Positions 1 to 11,563 of a stretch of DNA of 64,000 nucleotides are shown one piece after another. Position 1 is the stretch's first letter. Each line of letters opens with the position of its first letter. Location: the NCBI GenBank assembly GCA_010093685.1, contig MU006231.1, forward strand, positions 916,428 through 980,427, in the 5' to 3' direction. The position numbers and the translations under genes were made by a program. Below the pieces are notes generated by a model. That model was not told the origin of the DNA. It saw nothing but the letters and a program-made list of their open reading frames with translations, and did not search any database. Source of the stretch: Ophiobolus disseminans (lineage: Eukaryota > Ascomycota > Dothideomycetes > Pleosporales > Phaeosphaeriaceae).

Positions 1-1504
1 CTGCAGCGGGCTTGGCGACGTTGAGTGGCTTGGGAGCTGCAGAGCCTTGGTATTGCTTCGGCTGTTGGGTCTGGCCATTGGCTGGGCGAGCCTGCGGCAC
101 TTGGTTGCTTGAGCCCTGATAGCTTGAGCTTGGCTGGATTGGTGGGCGTTGTGGTTGGGTGGTTGGTAGCTTTGACGATGGCGAAGTGCTGTAACTACCG
201 TTCTGCTGCTTGGGTGCAGAAGGAGCAGGACGCTGTGCGGCCATCTGGCGTAATGAGCCTGGAGGCTGCGGCTGTTGCTGTTGTGGCTGAGCCCTCTGAG
301 CGCCCGGGGTAGAAGGAGGTGCGCGACTAGGGTTGTAACGCTGGCCGGATGGACTGGTGTCTCGCGCATCGTACGGAATACCGCCACCAACTTCTTGCTG
401 TGCGATGGGCAGTTTCTTCTGGGGTAGCGAAGCGTTGTATGCGGCCAGCTCTTCCCGCTCGCGTCGCTCATACTCTTGCCTCTGCCTCTGCATCTCTCGT
501 TCACGCTGCGCACGCGCCTGCTCTTCCTGCCGTCGTCGGTCCTGGTCATAGCGCTCCTGCTGCGACACGCTGCTTTGCGAACTAGAATAGCCGGATGATG
601 GTGGTGTGTTCTGACGGCCCTGACTGTAGCTGTCCTTGCGCTGATAGTTGCCAGGAGGGGCGGGTCGTGGAGGTGCAACGGAGTTGCCGCTGCCACCATA
701 ACCAAGCTGCTTCTCCGCGCCGGCGCTTACTGGAGGGGTTGGTGTAAGGCTAGAGTACATTTGGGGGTCCTCGGAACGTTTCACCAGTTTCTCAGTGTAG
801 AATTCAAGAACCTCCAGAACGGCCTTGGGATTCTTCGCGTAGTCGTCCTTGGTCAGCGCGGAGGCTGTCAGGAGCTTCTCCCACTCGACAGGCAAGCCGA
901 CGAATGCACCGCTGGTGGGGTCAAAACCCACATGCACCCTGTGCGTGAAGTTGGTGGGGTTGCTGACGCCGCCCATGCTGGGGCAGCGCTGGTAGATGCT
1001 GTCTATCCATGAGTAGACCTCGTCGTCCGTCTCGACCTTGCATGTTATGATCTTGGTCGGTCCGTCGCGGGGTGGTGACGACCCTTTGCCAGGGTTTAAT
1101 GCGCGGGTGATCTCGAAGGAGAGTGCCTGGGTATCCGATCGCTCGACGCCAAGGATGTCTCGCAGCTGAATCGAGTTGGAAACCTTGGATGCATTCGCGC
1201 TCTTGAAGAAGTTGAGCTCAAATTCACGCAGCACGAGCCACCTGTCTGACCAGGCGAAAGCCTTGAAGAGGCCCTCGTCTTTGACCTTGACCATGCCCTC
1301 CTTGACCGTCGCCGTCGCAGACAAGCTCTTCTCTGACTGTGTGCGGATGAGTGACATCTGCGAGCTGTTCTGGAAGGCGGGCGATTGCATGCTGAGTCCA
1401 GCCATGTTGCCCGGAAGATTGCTGCTGGTGTTTGGCGTGAGGTTGAGACGTGGGGGTGGTCGTGGCGCGGGACCAGGGTTCATGAATTGGTCGCGGGAAT
1501 ACAT
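1..1504 (-). CDS. CLA4: Cla4-type p21-activated kinase, N-terminal part (cut by window edge)
   Basis: The frame is open from the ATG at 1504 to base 1, about 501 codons, so the C-terminal kinase domain lies outside the window. A pleckstrin-homology domain spans roughly residues 65-180 (VKEGMVKVKDEG, then the WSDRWLVLRE strand). It is followed by a CRIB/PBD motif at about residues 185-215 (SNPTNFTHRVHVGFD, then GLPVEW), which binds Cdc42/Rac-GTP. The order PH-CRIB-Q/P-rich linker is that of fungal Cla4 rather than Ste20, which lacks the PH domain. Family members act in polarity, septation and infection-related growth. An in-frame TAA upstream of the ATG, inside a predicted 5'UTR intron, fixes the start. 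Kinase identity is inferred because the catalytic domain is not visible. Confidence 0.85.
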   Translation of the reverse strand, partial: MYSRDQFMNPGPAPRPPPRLNLTPNTSSNLPGNMAGLSMQSPAFQNSSQMSLIRTQSEKSLSATATVKEGMVKVKDEGLFKAFAWSDRWLVLREFELNFFKSANASKVSNSIQLRDILGVERSDTQALSFEITRALNPGKGSSPPRDGPTKIITCKVETDDEVYSWIDSIYQRCPSMGGVSNPTNFTHRVHVGFDPTSGAFVGLPVEWEKLLTASALTKDDYAKNPKAVLEVLEFYTEKLVKRSEDPQMYSSLTPTPPVSAGAEKQLGYGGSGNSVAPPRPAPPGNYQRKDSYSQGRQNTPPSSGYSSSQSSVSQQERYDQDRRRQEEQARAQREREMQRQRQEYERREREELAAYNASLPQKKLPIAQQEVGGGIPYDARDTSPSGQRYNPSRAPPSTPGAQRAQPQQQQPQPPGSLRQMAAQRPAPSAPKQQNGSYSTSPSSKLPTTQPQRPPIQPSSSYQGSSNQVPQARPANGQTQQPKQYQGSAAPKPLNVAKPAA

Positions 1505-1505
1505 G

Positions 1506-1636
1506 CTGGCGAGCGGTGGTTAGTGAAGTGATTGGCGGGAGACAGCTGTTCAAAGTCGTGGCAGGGTGACGCTACGGCAACTTCAGGGTCTAGGTGGGAG
1601 ACAAGGCAAGACTGGCGGCGGCGGAGAAATACTCAC
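1506..1636 (-). other. Intron in the 5'UTR of the Cla4-like gene
   Basis: On the minus strand a GTGAGT donor begins at 1636. A CACTAAC branch-like sequence and a CAG acceptor end at 1506, one base before the ATG. The upstream exon has a stop in the coding frame, so the intron is probably untranslated leader rather than a split start. Confidence 0.55.
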
Positions 1637-2760
1637 ATGGCCAACAGTCATTCACACAATGAGTACGGGCTACAACAGCAAGCGGGCGCGTGCGTGGGTG
1701 CCTCCAATGCGGCCTGCGACCTGGTAGTTGCGGTGAATAGCGGGGTGAGCGTCCGTGAAGAGAGCCGGCGGGCAGAGTCGTGATCAAGAGCAGAAGGGGA
1801 AGGCGCGCTGGAAAGAGGGCTCTAAAAGGTGTGGAGAGGCGCGCGCAGTGGGTGGGCAGCGTCGCAACGTCAGCAGCGGTGCGAGGTCGGGCTGCAGTGG
1901 AGCGGAGGAGCAGTCCCAAAGCGAGCAGAAGCAGCCGCCAGTCCAAGTTGCGAGTCGTGCCAAAATGTAGGGTGGGGCTCAAGTGCGGGTTCGCATAAGG
2001 GATGCACCGCAAAACTTCTTCGTGAGGGCGGGAGGTGCGAGGAGGACGGGAAGAGGGCGGGTTTGGTGTTTTGCGGGTAGGATGTTACTTTGGTAGTGGA
2101 GCAGGCTGTCGAGGTCCAGCGCGCTAAGGAAGCGGCGACGGCTAGAGTCAGCATGCACGTGAGAAGCGGCCGTGAAAGGAAGCGCCCGCAGCCAATTACA
2201 GCCGCGCCAGCTAGTCATTGGATATTGGAGAGCGCAGAGGCAGGTTCCAAGGATTTCTCTGTAGACTCGCACCCAGTGTTTCGATGAGAGCAGGCGCGAC
2301 GGCATGTCCCACCCAGGCCACAGAGCGGCCCGGCTTGGCGGCTGTACAACATGGCCGCCAACGAGTTCAGTGTTTCAGCGCGAAGCATCTGCGCCTCTGA
2401 AACGCTTCTAGGGCGCACTACAAACCTTCCATAGCCGCCACCGTTGCCGGGGTAGGAAGGCACCCCGTCGCTGTTGTATTTCGCGTTTTGTATTAAGACC
2501 TGTGGCTGCAAGGAGTGCTGAGTGATGTCACTTGGTCATCTTTAGCGTGCGGCTCTGCGCTTGTTGACAGCACCGCGACCGTGGATGAGGGGCTGTTAAA
2601 TTATGTACTAGCCGCCCTCTAAACATCCAGTGACATATCGCCGCTCCAGTGTCCAGTAATCCGAGTGCCATATGTAGTGTATAATGCTGCTGTACCAGCC
2701 AGCCTGTTTCGCACCTCTTTACTCGAAACATATCCTGTCCTCACCTCGTGACACAGTCCG
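1637..2760. other. Intergenic: Cla4 upstream region and antiporter downstream region
   Basis: About 1.1 kb with only short, overlapping, low-complexity open frames that resemble no family. It should hold the promoter and leader of the minus-strand Cla4-like gene and the 3' end of the antiporter transcript. Nothing else was recognised. Confidence 0.5.
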
Positions 2761-4508
2761 TCACTCCACTCCCCATACCCCGAGCACGTCTCGGCCCCCG
2801 CCCTCTTGCTCGCTGTTCTTTCGCTCCTGCAGCTTCTTCACACGGCGAACGGAGAGACCAACACCCAGTGGGCCAAAGATGGTACACAGGACGATGGCCC
2901 AAGTGACGACCAGAAAAATGTCCGAGGGCTCATTTGACACTGCTCCAGAAGCTGAGAAGATGCCATTTGATTCAGCGACACCAGAAATCAGAAACCCAAT
3001 CTCACCACGTGCGCACATAGCGAAGGCAAGGACAAGGGGCGGATGCAGTGAGAATGGCTTTGCTGGATCGGCCGAGCTCTGGCGGTTTGTTGATGTAGAC
3101 GGGGTTGGTTCTGTTGCTGTGGTTGGTGTTGGTGTTGCGTTTGCTCCTGCCTGGGTTGAGGGGGTTACACGCTCGCTCCTTCCCCATAAGTGAGGAATAG
3201 GTGGAAGCTTCGCTTTCGACAACAACCGACTCGCCGTGCCCTTGCTAGACTTTGATTTTACTGAGAACCTGACAAGCCAAAGTCCACAAACCAATTTCCC
3301 AAAGGCCATGAGAATGGTGTAAACAATGCCTCGCCAGACAATGGAGCCTCTGAACATTCTTGTAATTGGTATAGAGAAGCCGACTGAGGCGAAGAAGAGG
3401 GGCTGCAAGATTCTCGACACGGACGGGTGGTAGTAAGTCTGGTAGATGAACGGGCCCCGGAGCTCAATGCCATCGTGCACGTGGCCGCCTTCATTCGCCT
3501 TCATTTCTGGGTGCGGCACCTCACTATCCCACCAGCTGATAACAGCCCCAGCAATGTATGCAGCGAAAAGGTTCGATGTGCCGGCGTAGGTGGCAGCTGT
3601 TACGAGCCCTATCAACAGCAGAGTATGAATCCCGAACACCGTTGATGATTTGCCTAGCAGATGGTTGATACGTGCAGTGGTGTGAGCCGCTCGATACCGA
3701 TTGAGTCGCAAAGTCGCTGGCTTAACAAACAAGAGACATGCAAGAGGTGCGACAACTGCAAAAGCAACAGAGACGAGAACTGGGCGTACGACCGTGACCC
3801 AGCTAAAATCATCCCCGCCTAAGTTAGAGATTATCTGCACCATGACCAACCCAACAACGTCGTCCATCATGGCCGCAGATGTCAACACAACGCCGAGTCT
3901 GGAGGCAGTGAGGCCGCTGGAGTTGAGAACTGTGAAGGTCGTGCCGAGACTGGTAGAGCATAGTGCTGCCCCTGCGGCGAAAGCCTGGACAGGAGTAGCA
4001 TTCAGTAGTTCTTGGAGCGTATACGAAAGGCCAATGGGGACTGCGATACCAGTCAAGGCAACGCCCGAGGAGAGTAGCAGGTTCGCCTTGAGGGACTGAA
4101 ATGAAGTATGTAAACCACCTACAAAAGTCAGCTATTTCTTCGATAGGCGATTGCTCCTGCCCTCGTGGTAGATGTGACGTCATCGCTTGCCTTTTTCGAC
4201 TGTCCCATGTGTAGTGGGTGTAAGGCAAAATGGTAGGGTGACAAACCTTCGTACACCAGCAATATCAGGCCTAGATAGCCCAGCTGAACAATGGTCTCCT
4301 CGACACTGCTTGAAAGCCACTTCGCTCCTGGAGTACCCCAGGCGATGCCTATCAGGACCTGTCCAAGCAACCCGCAGTACAGGAGTCTATCGAGTGCCGC
4401 ATTGACAACATTGAGCAGCAGCAGAAAGGAAGTCTGGACCAGGATAGTGACAATGCCAGGCTCGTGGTACGGCAAAGATGAGGTCGTCTCAGGCGCTTCT
4501 CCAGCCAT
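2761..4508 (-). CDS. Cation/proton antiporter (CPA family, Na+/H+ exchanger domain)
   Basis: Two exons: 4508-4247 and 4118-2761, joined over a 128-nt intron (donor GTTTGT, acceptor TAG), giving 539 aa. The join reads LLVYEG-GLHTSFQSLKANL, restoring a typical helix pair of the Na+/H+ exchanger fold. Around ten to twelve hydrophobic segments are visible. The functional core carries SAAMMDDVVGLVM, with the acidic pair used by CPA2-type antiporters, and later FAMCARGEIGFL. A hydrophilic Ser/Thr/Pro-rich insertion (about residues 400-450) and a charged C-terminal tail look regulatory. The expected role is exchange of Na+ or K+ for H+ at the plasma membrane or an endomembrane. The specific ion and membrane cannot be read from sequence. 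It shares a 387-bp divergent promoter with alpha-actinin. Confidence 0.88.
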
Positions 4509-4895
4509 ATTGGAGGCAAGGGCGAATCAGCAATTGATGCGCAATGCCATTACCCGCGCTCGACTTGCTACGCGGCAGTGGGCACGAGTGCTTGATTGAT
4601 TGGAATCTATCCAGGCGCTGAACCTCCTTTCTGCAACAATTCTTAGATATTTCAACGGCGACTGGAGCAGCGTTTAATGCGACGTGAGAGTGTGGGCCAA
4701 CGAGAGATCGACAGGGAGACAGGCGGCCACAAGCGTCGTTCCGATCCCCGCAACAACGAGTCCGCTCCCGCCAATCCACTGTTTGGCCTCGAAAACACAC
4801 CACCGCCAGCAGGCACCACCAAGCATTGCATACATACGTATCCATACTGCATGCACCCGCCCTTTCTGGCTGCCTGATGCACACAACCTGAGAAG
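4509..4895. other. Divergent promoter between antiporter and alpha-actinin genes
   Basis: The 387 bp separate two start codons on opposite strands, so they must hold both promoters and leaders. Pyrimidine-rich stretches and repeated CATAC/CGTATCC words are visible. No clear TATA box or coding frame was recognised. Confidence 0.5.
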
Positions 4896-7041
4896 ATGGC
4901 GCCGCTCGAGCAGCATTGGGTCAAGGTCCAGCAGAAAACATTCACAAAATGGTGCGCTTCACTTCCGCAGTGCTTGTTGGTTGGACATGCTGCTAACTGC
5001 ACGTCTGCAGGATGAACAGCAAGCTCAAGGCCCGCCAGGTCGAGATTGGCGACCTAATTACCGACCTTTCCGACGGCGTACGTTACCCCACCGGCCGGTA
5101 TAGCGGCTGTTTGATCTACACATGGAGAGTCATACTGAATTTCCGTAGATCAGCCTCATTCATCTCCTCGAGATCCTTAGTAACGAATCACTCGGCCGAT
5201 ATGCCTCCCGGCCGAAGCTGCGGGTGCAGAAGTTCGAGAATGTCAACAAGTCGCTGGACTACATTCGGAGTCGGGGCATCCAGATGACAAATATTGGGGC
5301 TGAGGATGTGGTGGACGGCAACAGCAAGATCATACTCGGCCTAATATGGACCCTGATTCTGCGCTTCACCATCAGCGACATCAACGAAGAGGGTCTGAGT
5401 GCCAAGGAAGGCCTCTTGCTGTGGTGTCAGAGGAAGACAGCGTGCTACGACGAGGTCGAGGTGCGAGATTTCTCGTCGAGCTGGAACAATGGGCTGGCCT
5501 TGTGGGTAGCAAATGCATTGTGCAAGGTGTGAAGCTAACTGTCAGACAGCTGCGCCCTCCTTGACATCCACCGACCCGACCTCATCGACTACGACAGCCT
5601 CGACAAGAGCGACCACCGCGGAAACATGCAGATGGCCTTCGACATTGCCGCGAAAGAGATTGGCATTCCTGACCTCCTCGACGTGGAGGATGTATGCGAC
5701 GTTGCGAAGCCCGACGAACGGTCCCTGATGACATATATTGCCTACTGGTTTCACGCCTTCTCGCAGATGGAGCGCGTGGAGAACGCTGGCCGACGAGTGG
5801 AAAAGTTTGTGCAGAATATGCAGGGTGCATGGCAGATGCAGAACGACTTTGAGCGCCGGATGCGCGAGCTTCTGGCACATATTGTGAAGCAACGGACAGA
5901 GTGGGAAGAAGCCACCTTCGACGGCACATACACGGACGCCAGGAATCAGTCGGCAGAGTTTACATCTTGGAAGCGCAAGAGCAAGCGGACGTGGATCGCA
6001 GAAAAGTCGGATTTAGTAGGTCTTTTGGGTAACATCAGGACAAAACTGGCTACATATCGGCTGCGGCCATACGATCCCCCAGCGGAGCTGAGCTTGGAAG
6101 CATTAGATGCTGCATGGGCAGGGCTGATGAAAGCTGAACGCGAGCGCTCACAGATCATCAACGAGACAATACGAGACATCAAAAACGCGTTGCGCAAGTC
6201 TTTCGCAGACAAAGCGAACGACTTTGCGCTTGCGCTCAACACCCTGGGCACATCAATATCGGCTCTGGAGGGTGATGTGGAAGACCAGCTAGAACACACC
6301 AAGAAGATTAGCAAGAATCTGCCACCGTTGGACGAGTACTTAAACCTCATCGCATCGATAGATGAGCAATGCGCCGAGGCCAATATCGAGGAGAACGACT
6401 TCACTACCTACACATATGACGAGCTAGAGTACGAGCTAAGTCTGGTACGAAATTCGGTCTCAAAAAAGCTCGCATTCCTCGAGAATCAAATGGTCGCCCG
6501 CAACATGACAAACCTTACACCTATACAACTGGAAGAATTCGAATCAGTGTTCAGGCACTTCGACCGCGACGTATCAAACTCGCTGCAAGAGCTGGAATTC
6601 TCTGCAGCATTAGCAAGTTTAGGTCTTGTGTACGATGAAGAAGAGATGCACACAAGGTTCCGAGAAACGAGCGGCGGCCGCGAGTTTGTGACTTTCGAGC
6701 AATTTATCCGCTTCATGGTGGACGAGACGGAGGACCAGAACACAGCCGAGCAGGTCTTCGAGTCGTTCAAGGAGGTTGCTGATGGCAAAGTATGAGCCGC
6801 ATCCCCTTGCAATACCCTGTGCCTACTAACACATGTCTAGCCTTATGTCACAGAACTGGACCTCCGACACTCCCTTGTCCCCGACGAAGTCATCGAAGAC
6901 CTCCTCTCCACGATGCCGGAGCACAAAGGCCCAGACATGCAAGAAGACCGCGACATAGCTAAATTCGACTACATCACCTACATGGAACGGTACATGGGCG
7001 GCGACCGGGGCAATGGAAATGCTCACGTGAATGGCGGATAG
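4896..7041 (+). CDS. acnA: Alpha-actinin-like actin cross-linker
   Basis: Five exons: 4896-4951, 5011-5077, 5149-5501, 5550-6789 and 6841-7041, all in phase, giving 638 aa. The first CH domain starts at WVKVQQKTFTKWMNSKLK (about residues 8-110). It contains the actin-binding signature region DGNSKIILGLIWTLILRF. The second CH domain covers about 120-230 (SFCALLDIHRPDLIDYDSL-like region, reading F-CALLDIHRPDLIDY). Spectrin-type helices follow to about residue 490. C-terminal EF-hand-like units include FRHFDRDVSNSLQELEF and the last exon. The length fits fungal alpha-actinins, which have fewer spectrin repeats than animal ones. The protein should dimerise and cross-link F-actin at septa and hyphal tips. 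The symbol follows Aspergillus usage. Confidence 0.93.
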
Positions 7042-7760
7042 TATCCATGGTTCAGGACACAGCTGTTGACTCCTGCGCTTGTGTGAGGCGCGACTTGCTA
7101 CTCATGATTACATGGGGCGAAATTGGGCAAAGCATTTTGTGGGGTCGATTTCGAATGTTTTGGTGTCTGCATAGCGCTTATTTCTGGCGTTGCATGGTGT
7201 GTGAGATTTTCGGATACCATGCAATTGGCGTGAGAATAGTCATACCCGTTGCTTTAATCTTATCACGTTATATTGGGGGCGGTTCCGTTATCGCAGCTTT
7301 GCGAGCGCATTTTTTTGTGTATGCCGTTCTTGTCTCGCTGTCAGGTGTGTAGACGTGGAGAAACATGATCGTAAGCAATTCAGCATCCCCTCGTACACCC
7401 CGAGGTCACTTCTACTGGTTTCAGATCTCGATTTTCTCGAGGATCTCTTTTCTGAGCAGGGAAATCACTGCCTTTTAGGACCAAAGTCTGGTGGCCTCGC
7501 CAAGGTATCGTTTCCAATGAGAGTCTAGAGCGTTACGCTACTAACGCCACATGGTGCAGCTGAGATCCATCGCCAACAAGGTTATAGATTGAACGCCACA
7601 AGCGTGCTTCGCACGGCCATGTCCCATTTCCAGCACGCTACTTCTTAAAATTGATCGGCCGCTAAACTGGTGTGCAGAGCTACTCGTCCACCCAACTTCC
7701 GAAATCCACCTTCTCTCTTTCATCCGTGCTTTGTACTGCTCATCCCTAGAGCCTCCAAAA
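7042..7760. other. Intergenic region after alpha-actinin
   Basis: About 720 bp holding the 3' end of the alpha-actinin transcript and the promoter of the membrane protein gene at 7761. A T-rich, G-rich stretch occupies 7100-7330. No conserved coding frame or RNA gene was recognised. Confidence 0.5.
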
Positions 7761-9926
7761 ATGTCCACCCCGGTTTTCGGACGTGGTCCGAAGCGTGAAG
7801 ATGTCAACTACAGTGCTGTTGAGACACAAGAGGCAAGGGAGTCGCGAACAGATGATTCAGTCGCAGGGCAGCGGATGGTCGCGAACTGGCCATCGAAGCC
7901 GCAGCACCTGAAAGGCGTATACATTCCTGTGTTTATCGGAGACCTACTCCTGGTGCTGTTCCCAATCGCATTCTTCGGTGCGTCTCCCAACGTCCCACCT
8001 GTCTTACGTCATAACTGAACGGAACAGTCCTGGCAATTGCTGCCTACAAGCTCGACCAAAAGCCTCTCTCTGAGTATGGCCGGACAGTACAGCGAGCGAT
8101 GACACTGGGCCCTACTATCTATCCACTGCTGTTCGCTGCACTCTGCGGTCGATGTTTACGCAGCCTCGCAGTTTGGTACGCGGAAACTGGGACAACGATC
8201 GAGGTACAAGCATTGACCCTTGTCATGGGACTAACCGCTAACACCTCTCGATCAACGCCAGGTACTCGAAAAGCTCTTAGGCAGCCAGAATGTCGTATCT
8301 GCCATCTCAACGGCCTCTAGTTTCCGGTCTGCAAACATTCTGTCGCTGTTTCTCCTCCTCTTGTGGGCACTATCTCCCCTTGGAGGTCAGAGCTCGCTGC
8401 GACTTCTCCACGAGACGAATCGTACTATCTCAGAGACAAGCAATGTCTTTTACTCCGACACGTCAGACGCGTTCGCTCTACACAAAATGCGTCCGTCATT
8501 CTCGGTGGTTCCTTCGATACTTTCAGCAAGTTTAGCTGCTTCGAGTGCAATCAGAAATGGACCGGTGGACCTGTGGAGCCACCCAAAGGTACCGAGGCTC
8601 GATGAGATTGAGTTGGAGGATGCGCCAGCTACCGGAAGTCAAGGAAACTGGCATGAAATTCGAAACAACAGCGGGCTTACGTATTCTTCGTGGGCTGGCA
8701 TCAACCTGCATGGCCTTCGCAGAAGCCGCAAAACTTCCTTCCAGGCCACCTACAGCTATATGGCGATGGACTGCACAGTGCGGCTCCGAGGCGGGTACGA
8801 TGATGTGCACAACGGCCTGTCAGCACCGAATGTGACCGCTCTACCTGCCCTTAAAGGCGGGCCATCCCTCTTGCAAGAAACCATTGAATTTCAGGGCAAG
8901 CCACTCAACTTGTCGACCTCTTTTTTCCTCAAATATGGGTTCAACGGAACCAGGTATCCAACCTCTCTGGTCGAAACCTATACTACTGGAGATAGGTTTG
9001 CTGACTATCCTGCGCACTTGCTCTATGGCTCGATGGATACTGTCAGCGAGACTAACGACGAAGGTGGAAACGTGTTAAATGTCTATCAGTGCATACCCCA
9101 GATCATCACCGTCGAAGCTGGCGTTCTGTGCAATTCGGATATGTGCCACGTCGAGCGACTGCGACGGTTGCCCGCACAGCGCGGGACGTCTTCCAGCAAC
9201 AGATGCTCCGCCGAGGGCAGCAACAACCTACTCTGCATGACAGCTATCAGCATCACTCTCGATACGTTTGTCGTCCTTTTCCCGACGGTCACGTCTTTCT
9301 ACACGAGGCTCGGCCAACCGAATCCTTTTGACGACTTCATGCACAGTGGATCCGACACGTTCAATGCCGCGACCGCGCTACGTATCCGCAATTGGGCAAA
9401 AGTACCGGAAAAACTTATCTCGCAACGCCTCACTTTAATACTGAACACGTACTGGCAAGCCGGCTCCTGGGGTTCTCAGATTCTCTCCACGGAGCCGTTC
9501 CTCTCGCCAGCAGACCCGAACTCCCCCATTGCTAATATGAGGTCGGCTATGCAGCGTACAACCGCCGAGGTGTGGCACCAGATCCCCGTGTATCGCGCGA
9601 ACTTGCCCTGGATCCTCGCCCTGCTTTTCACTACGACCGTTCTTCTTATCCTTGGGGATATCCACCTCGTCATGTCGTGGGAAACCATCGCGCCGGATAT
9701 CTTCAACTACGTGTCGTCCTTGACACGAGAGAACCCTCATACCGATGTGCCGGCCAAGGGAACTGCGTTGGCTGGCGTGGAACGGAGTCGGTTGTTGAGG
9801 AAATTGAAGGTGCAGATTGCGGATGTGCGAGTGGAGGATGAGATCGGGTATATTGCGTTGAGGAGTGTGGTGCAAAAGAGTGAATTTAGTTCGGCACAGC
9901 TGAGGAAGGGAAGGCTGTATGAGTAA
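7761..9926 (+). CDS. Multi-pass fungal membrane protein of unknown function
   Basis: Three exons: 7761-7977, 8028-8203 and 8262-9926 (introns of 50 and 58 nt), giving 685 aa. The N-terminus is hydrophilic. Hydrophobic helices follow near residues 52-75 (IPVFIGDLLLVLFPIAFF), around 100-120, and near 160-175 (LLLLWALSPLGGQSSLR). A long, probably extracytosolic region with several Cys (CHVERLRRLPAQR neighbourhood) follows. One last helix near residue 580 (LPWILALLFTTTVLLILGD) precedes a basic cytosolic tail. The LWALSPLGGQSSLR box recurs in uncharacterised ascomycete membrane proteins; that is recalled, not searched. No enzyme motif was seen, so no function is proposed. Confidence 0.75.
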
Positions 9927-10259
9927 AGTCTGGTTCCTCATCCATAAGCGTCACGCTAGCGTTAGTACCGGTGAAAGTATGCAAAGGCGCCACTTCTGAA
10001 ACTGGTAGTCGCTGCACCGAGCTCCTGTCAACATCACTGCCTTGACGGAGAGCACCACGATCATTAAGTCCGCAACCACTACTATCACTCAGCCTTCGAC
10101 ATTGACGTAGAGCACCATACGCTCACACGACTTCAACCGCCTACATCTCCACGTCATACCGAGAATTCCCAAGCAGGCTACTGCTACTGTGGAGAAAACA
10201 TCATTCGCGAATCACGAGACGTGTTCCGCTTTCTTGACCTCCTAAAAGAGCTACGACTG
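9927..10259. other. Region upstream of the first F-box-like paralog
   Basis: The coding frame of the next gene stays open back to a TAA at 10065-10067, but no in-frame ATG occurs between that stop and 10260. Related short words around the phrase GACGTAGAGCACCA/GACGGAGAGCACCA occur twice (about 10044 and 10103). No other feature was seen. Confidence 0.45.
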
Positions 10260-11159
10260 ATGGTGTATGAGCACCTCCTTGTTCGAACAAGGCGCATCGA
10301 ATACGTCAGATTCGACCAACGCAACGCCGTAAACAGCTTTTTCACTCTGAATAGCAACACAACCTCTACCGCCATTCTTGGCACCTGCCGATTGATTCGG
10401 AAAGAAGCAAAGTGCATTCTTTGTTGGGAATCGGATATTTTCAGTCACGATAGCCCCGCTCCACGACTCGAAGTCGACGTTTATGCGCTGAAAGCTTTGA
10501 GCGCGAGCGATGGTGTGGTAGCAGAGATTGTTGCATGGTACAAGACGATTTTGCATTCGACACAGGACTACCTTGAGATCTCAAACTCTTTTGTTGGACG
10601 CAAATCAAAATCCTTCCTCGCTGTACACAACTGTCGACTTAGAGATGGGACAAAAGAGCAGGGATGTCTTGAGTTGGCGCGTTTCGTGCGCATCGCGGGT
10701 TGGGAGCTGGTTCACCAGAAGCGCCATGCTTCAGACGACAGGACACGTCAGGACAGCGTGCTGCGTCATAATCACCAGCCAGAGATCCATATAGCTCTAC
10801 GGAAAGAATCTAATACTGAACTCGGGAGAGTTCGGGTCGGCGTACGCGCACTCACTAACACCATCCGGTCGCATAGGCTCGGTGTTAACACAAGGATACA
10901 TCTCCTCAGAGTAGATATGAAGGACGACTCGGAACAGCAGACGTGGCTGAACACCATCAGAGATACTATACTTCATGAACAGGACCCGATGCGTCTGATT
11001 TATCCGGCGACCGGCGAGCTCTTTGGCGGCACTGTCTCGGTTGGGTTAGATCACTTCGACGAGGCGAGAAGGTATGAAATGCTTTGGAAAGAGGGCGAGT
11101 TCTTCCGACTCCGAGTTTTCACTCACAAGAGCTACAGGGTGGGATGTTGGTACAAGTGA
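10260..11159 (+). CDS. F-box/2EXR-like protein, 5' end uncertain
   Basis: From the first in-frame ATG the product is 299 aa. Similarity to the paralog at 11564 begins 13 codons earlier: FRFLDLLKELRLMVYEHLL is encoded from 10221 with a GTG and no ATG. Shared positions include FRFLDL-K, R, VYE-L, RT, then AIL-TCR-I-E-K. The N-terminal box resembles the F-box-like/2EXR segment common in lineage-expanded fungal proteins. Initiating at 10260 cuts this box in half. Either an upstream exon was missed, a non-AUG start is used, or this copy has lost its start. No catalytic motif was seen. A substrate-adaptor role is only a family-level guess. Confidence 0.55.
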   Translation: MVYEHLLVRTRRIEYVRFDQRNAVNSFFTLNSNTTSTAILGTCRLIRKEAKCILCWESDIFSHDSPAPRLEVDVYALKALSASDGVVAEIVAWYKTILHSTQDYLEISNSFVGRKSKSFLAVHNCRLRDGTKEQGCLELARFVRIAGWELVHQKRHASDDRTRQDSVLRHNHQPEIHIALRKESNTELGRVRVGVRALTNTIRSHRLGVNTRIHLLRVDMKDDSEQQTWLNTIRDTILHEQDPMRLIYPATGELFGGTVSVGLDHFDEARRYEMLWKEGEFFRLRVFTHKSYRVGCWYK

Positions 11160-11563
11160 ACAACACGACGGTACCGGGTAAAAGAGTGACAATAAGGGGT
11201 TAACACTCATCAAAGAGAAACTTGAAAACTATCATTTCATCCATCATGCGCCATTTTTTTCCTTGTTCCTCCTCACTGCACACAAATACGCCAAATCTGA
11301 TCGGCCTATCTGCTCGAACAGTTTACGTGAAGTAGTGCATCCCAAACGCACAAGCAGGGTTTGCCACCTTGAATGAAGAGGGCTGTGACAGTGGAAACTC
11401 CATGGAAAGAGTATTTATTCTCCGACTTAGGTGTTTCCTTCTCGAACAAACCCATTTCCAGTCGCAGTCCGCTTATGGAAGGCAACTACTGGCATCTATA
11501 TCGCTATTGCAGTCTACCTCAGTCCTCTTTATCACGAATTTTCTCAACGCGGTACAGGTACTG
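11160..11563. other. Intergenic between tandem F-box-like paralogs
   Basis: About 400 bp. The frame of the second paralog is open from 11369, but the chosen start at 11564 matches the conserved N-terminal box. The region therefore holds a 3'UTR and the promoter of the second copy. Nothing else was recognised. Confidence 0.45.

Noticed and set aside
1637..2511. Several 60-140-codon frames on both strands
   Set aside because: They overlap one another, are Arg/Ser/Ala-rich and have no start context or family match.
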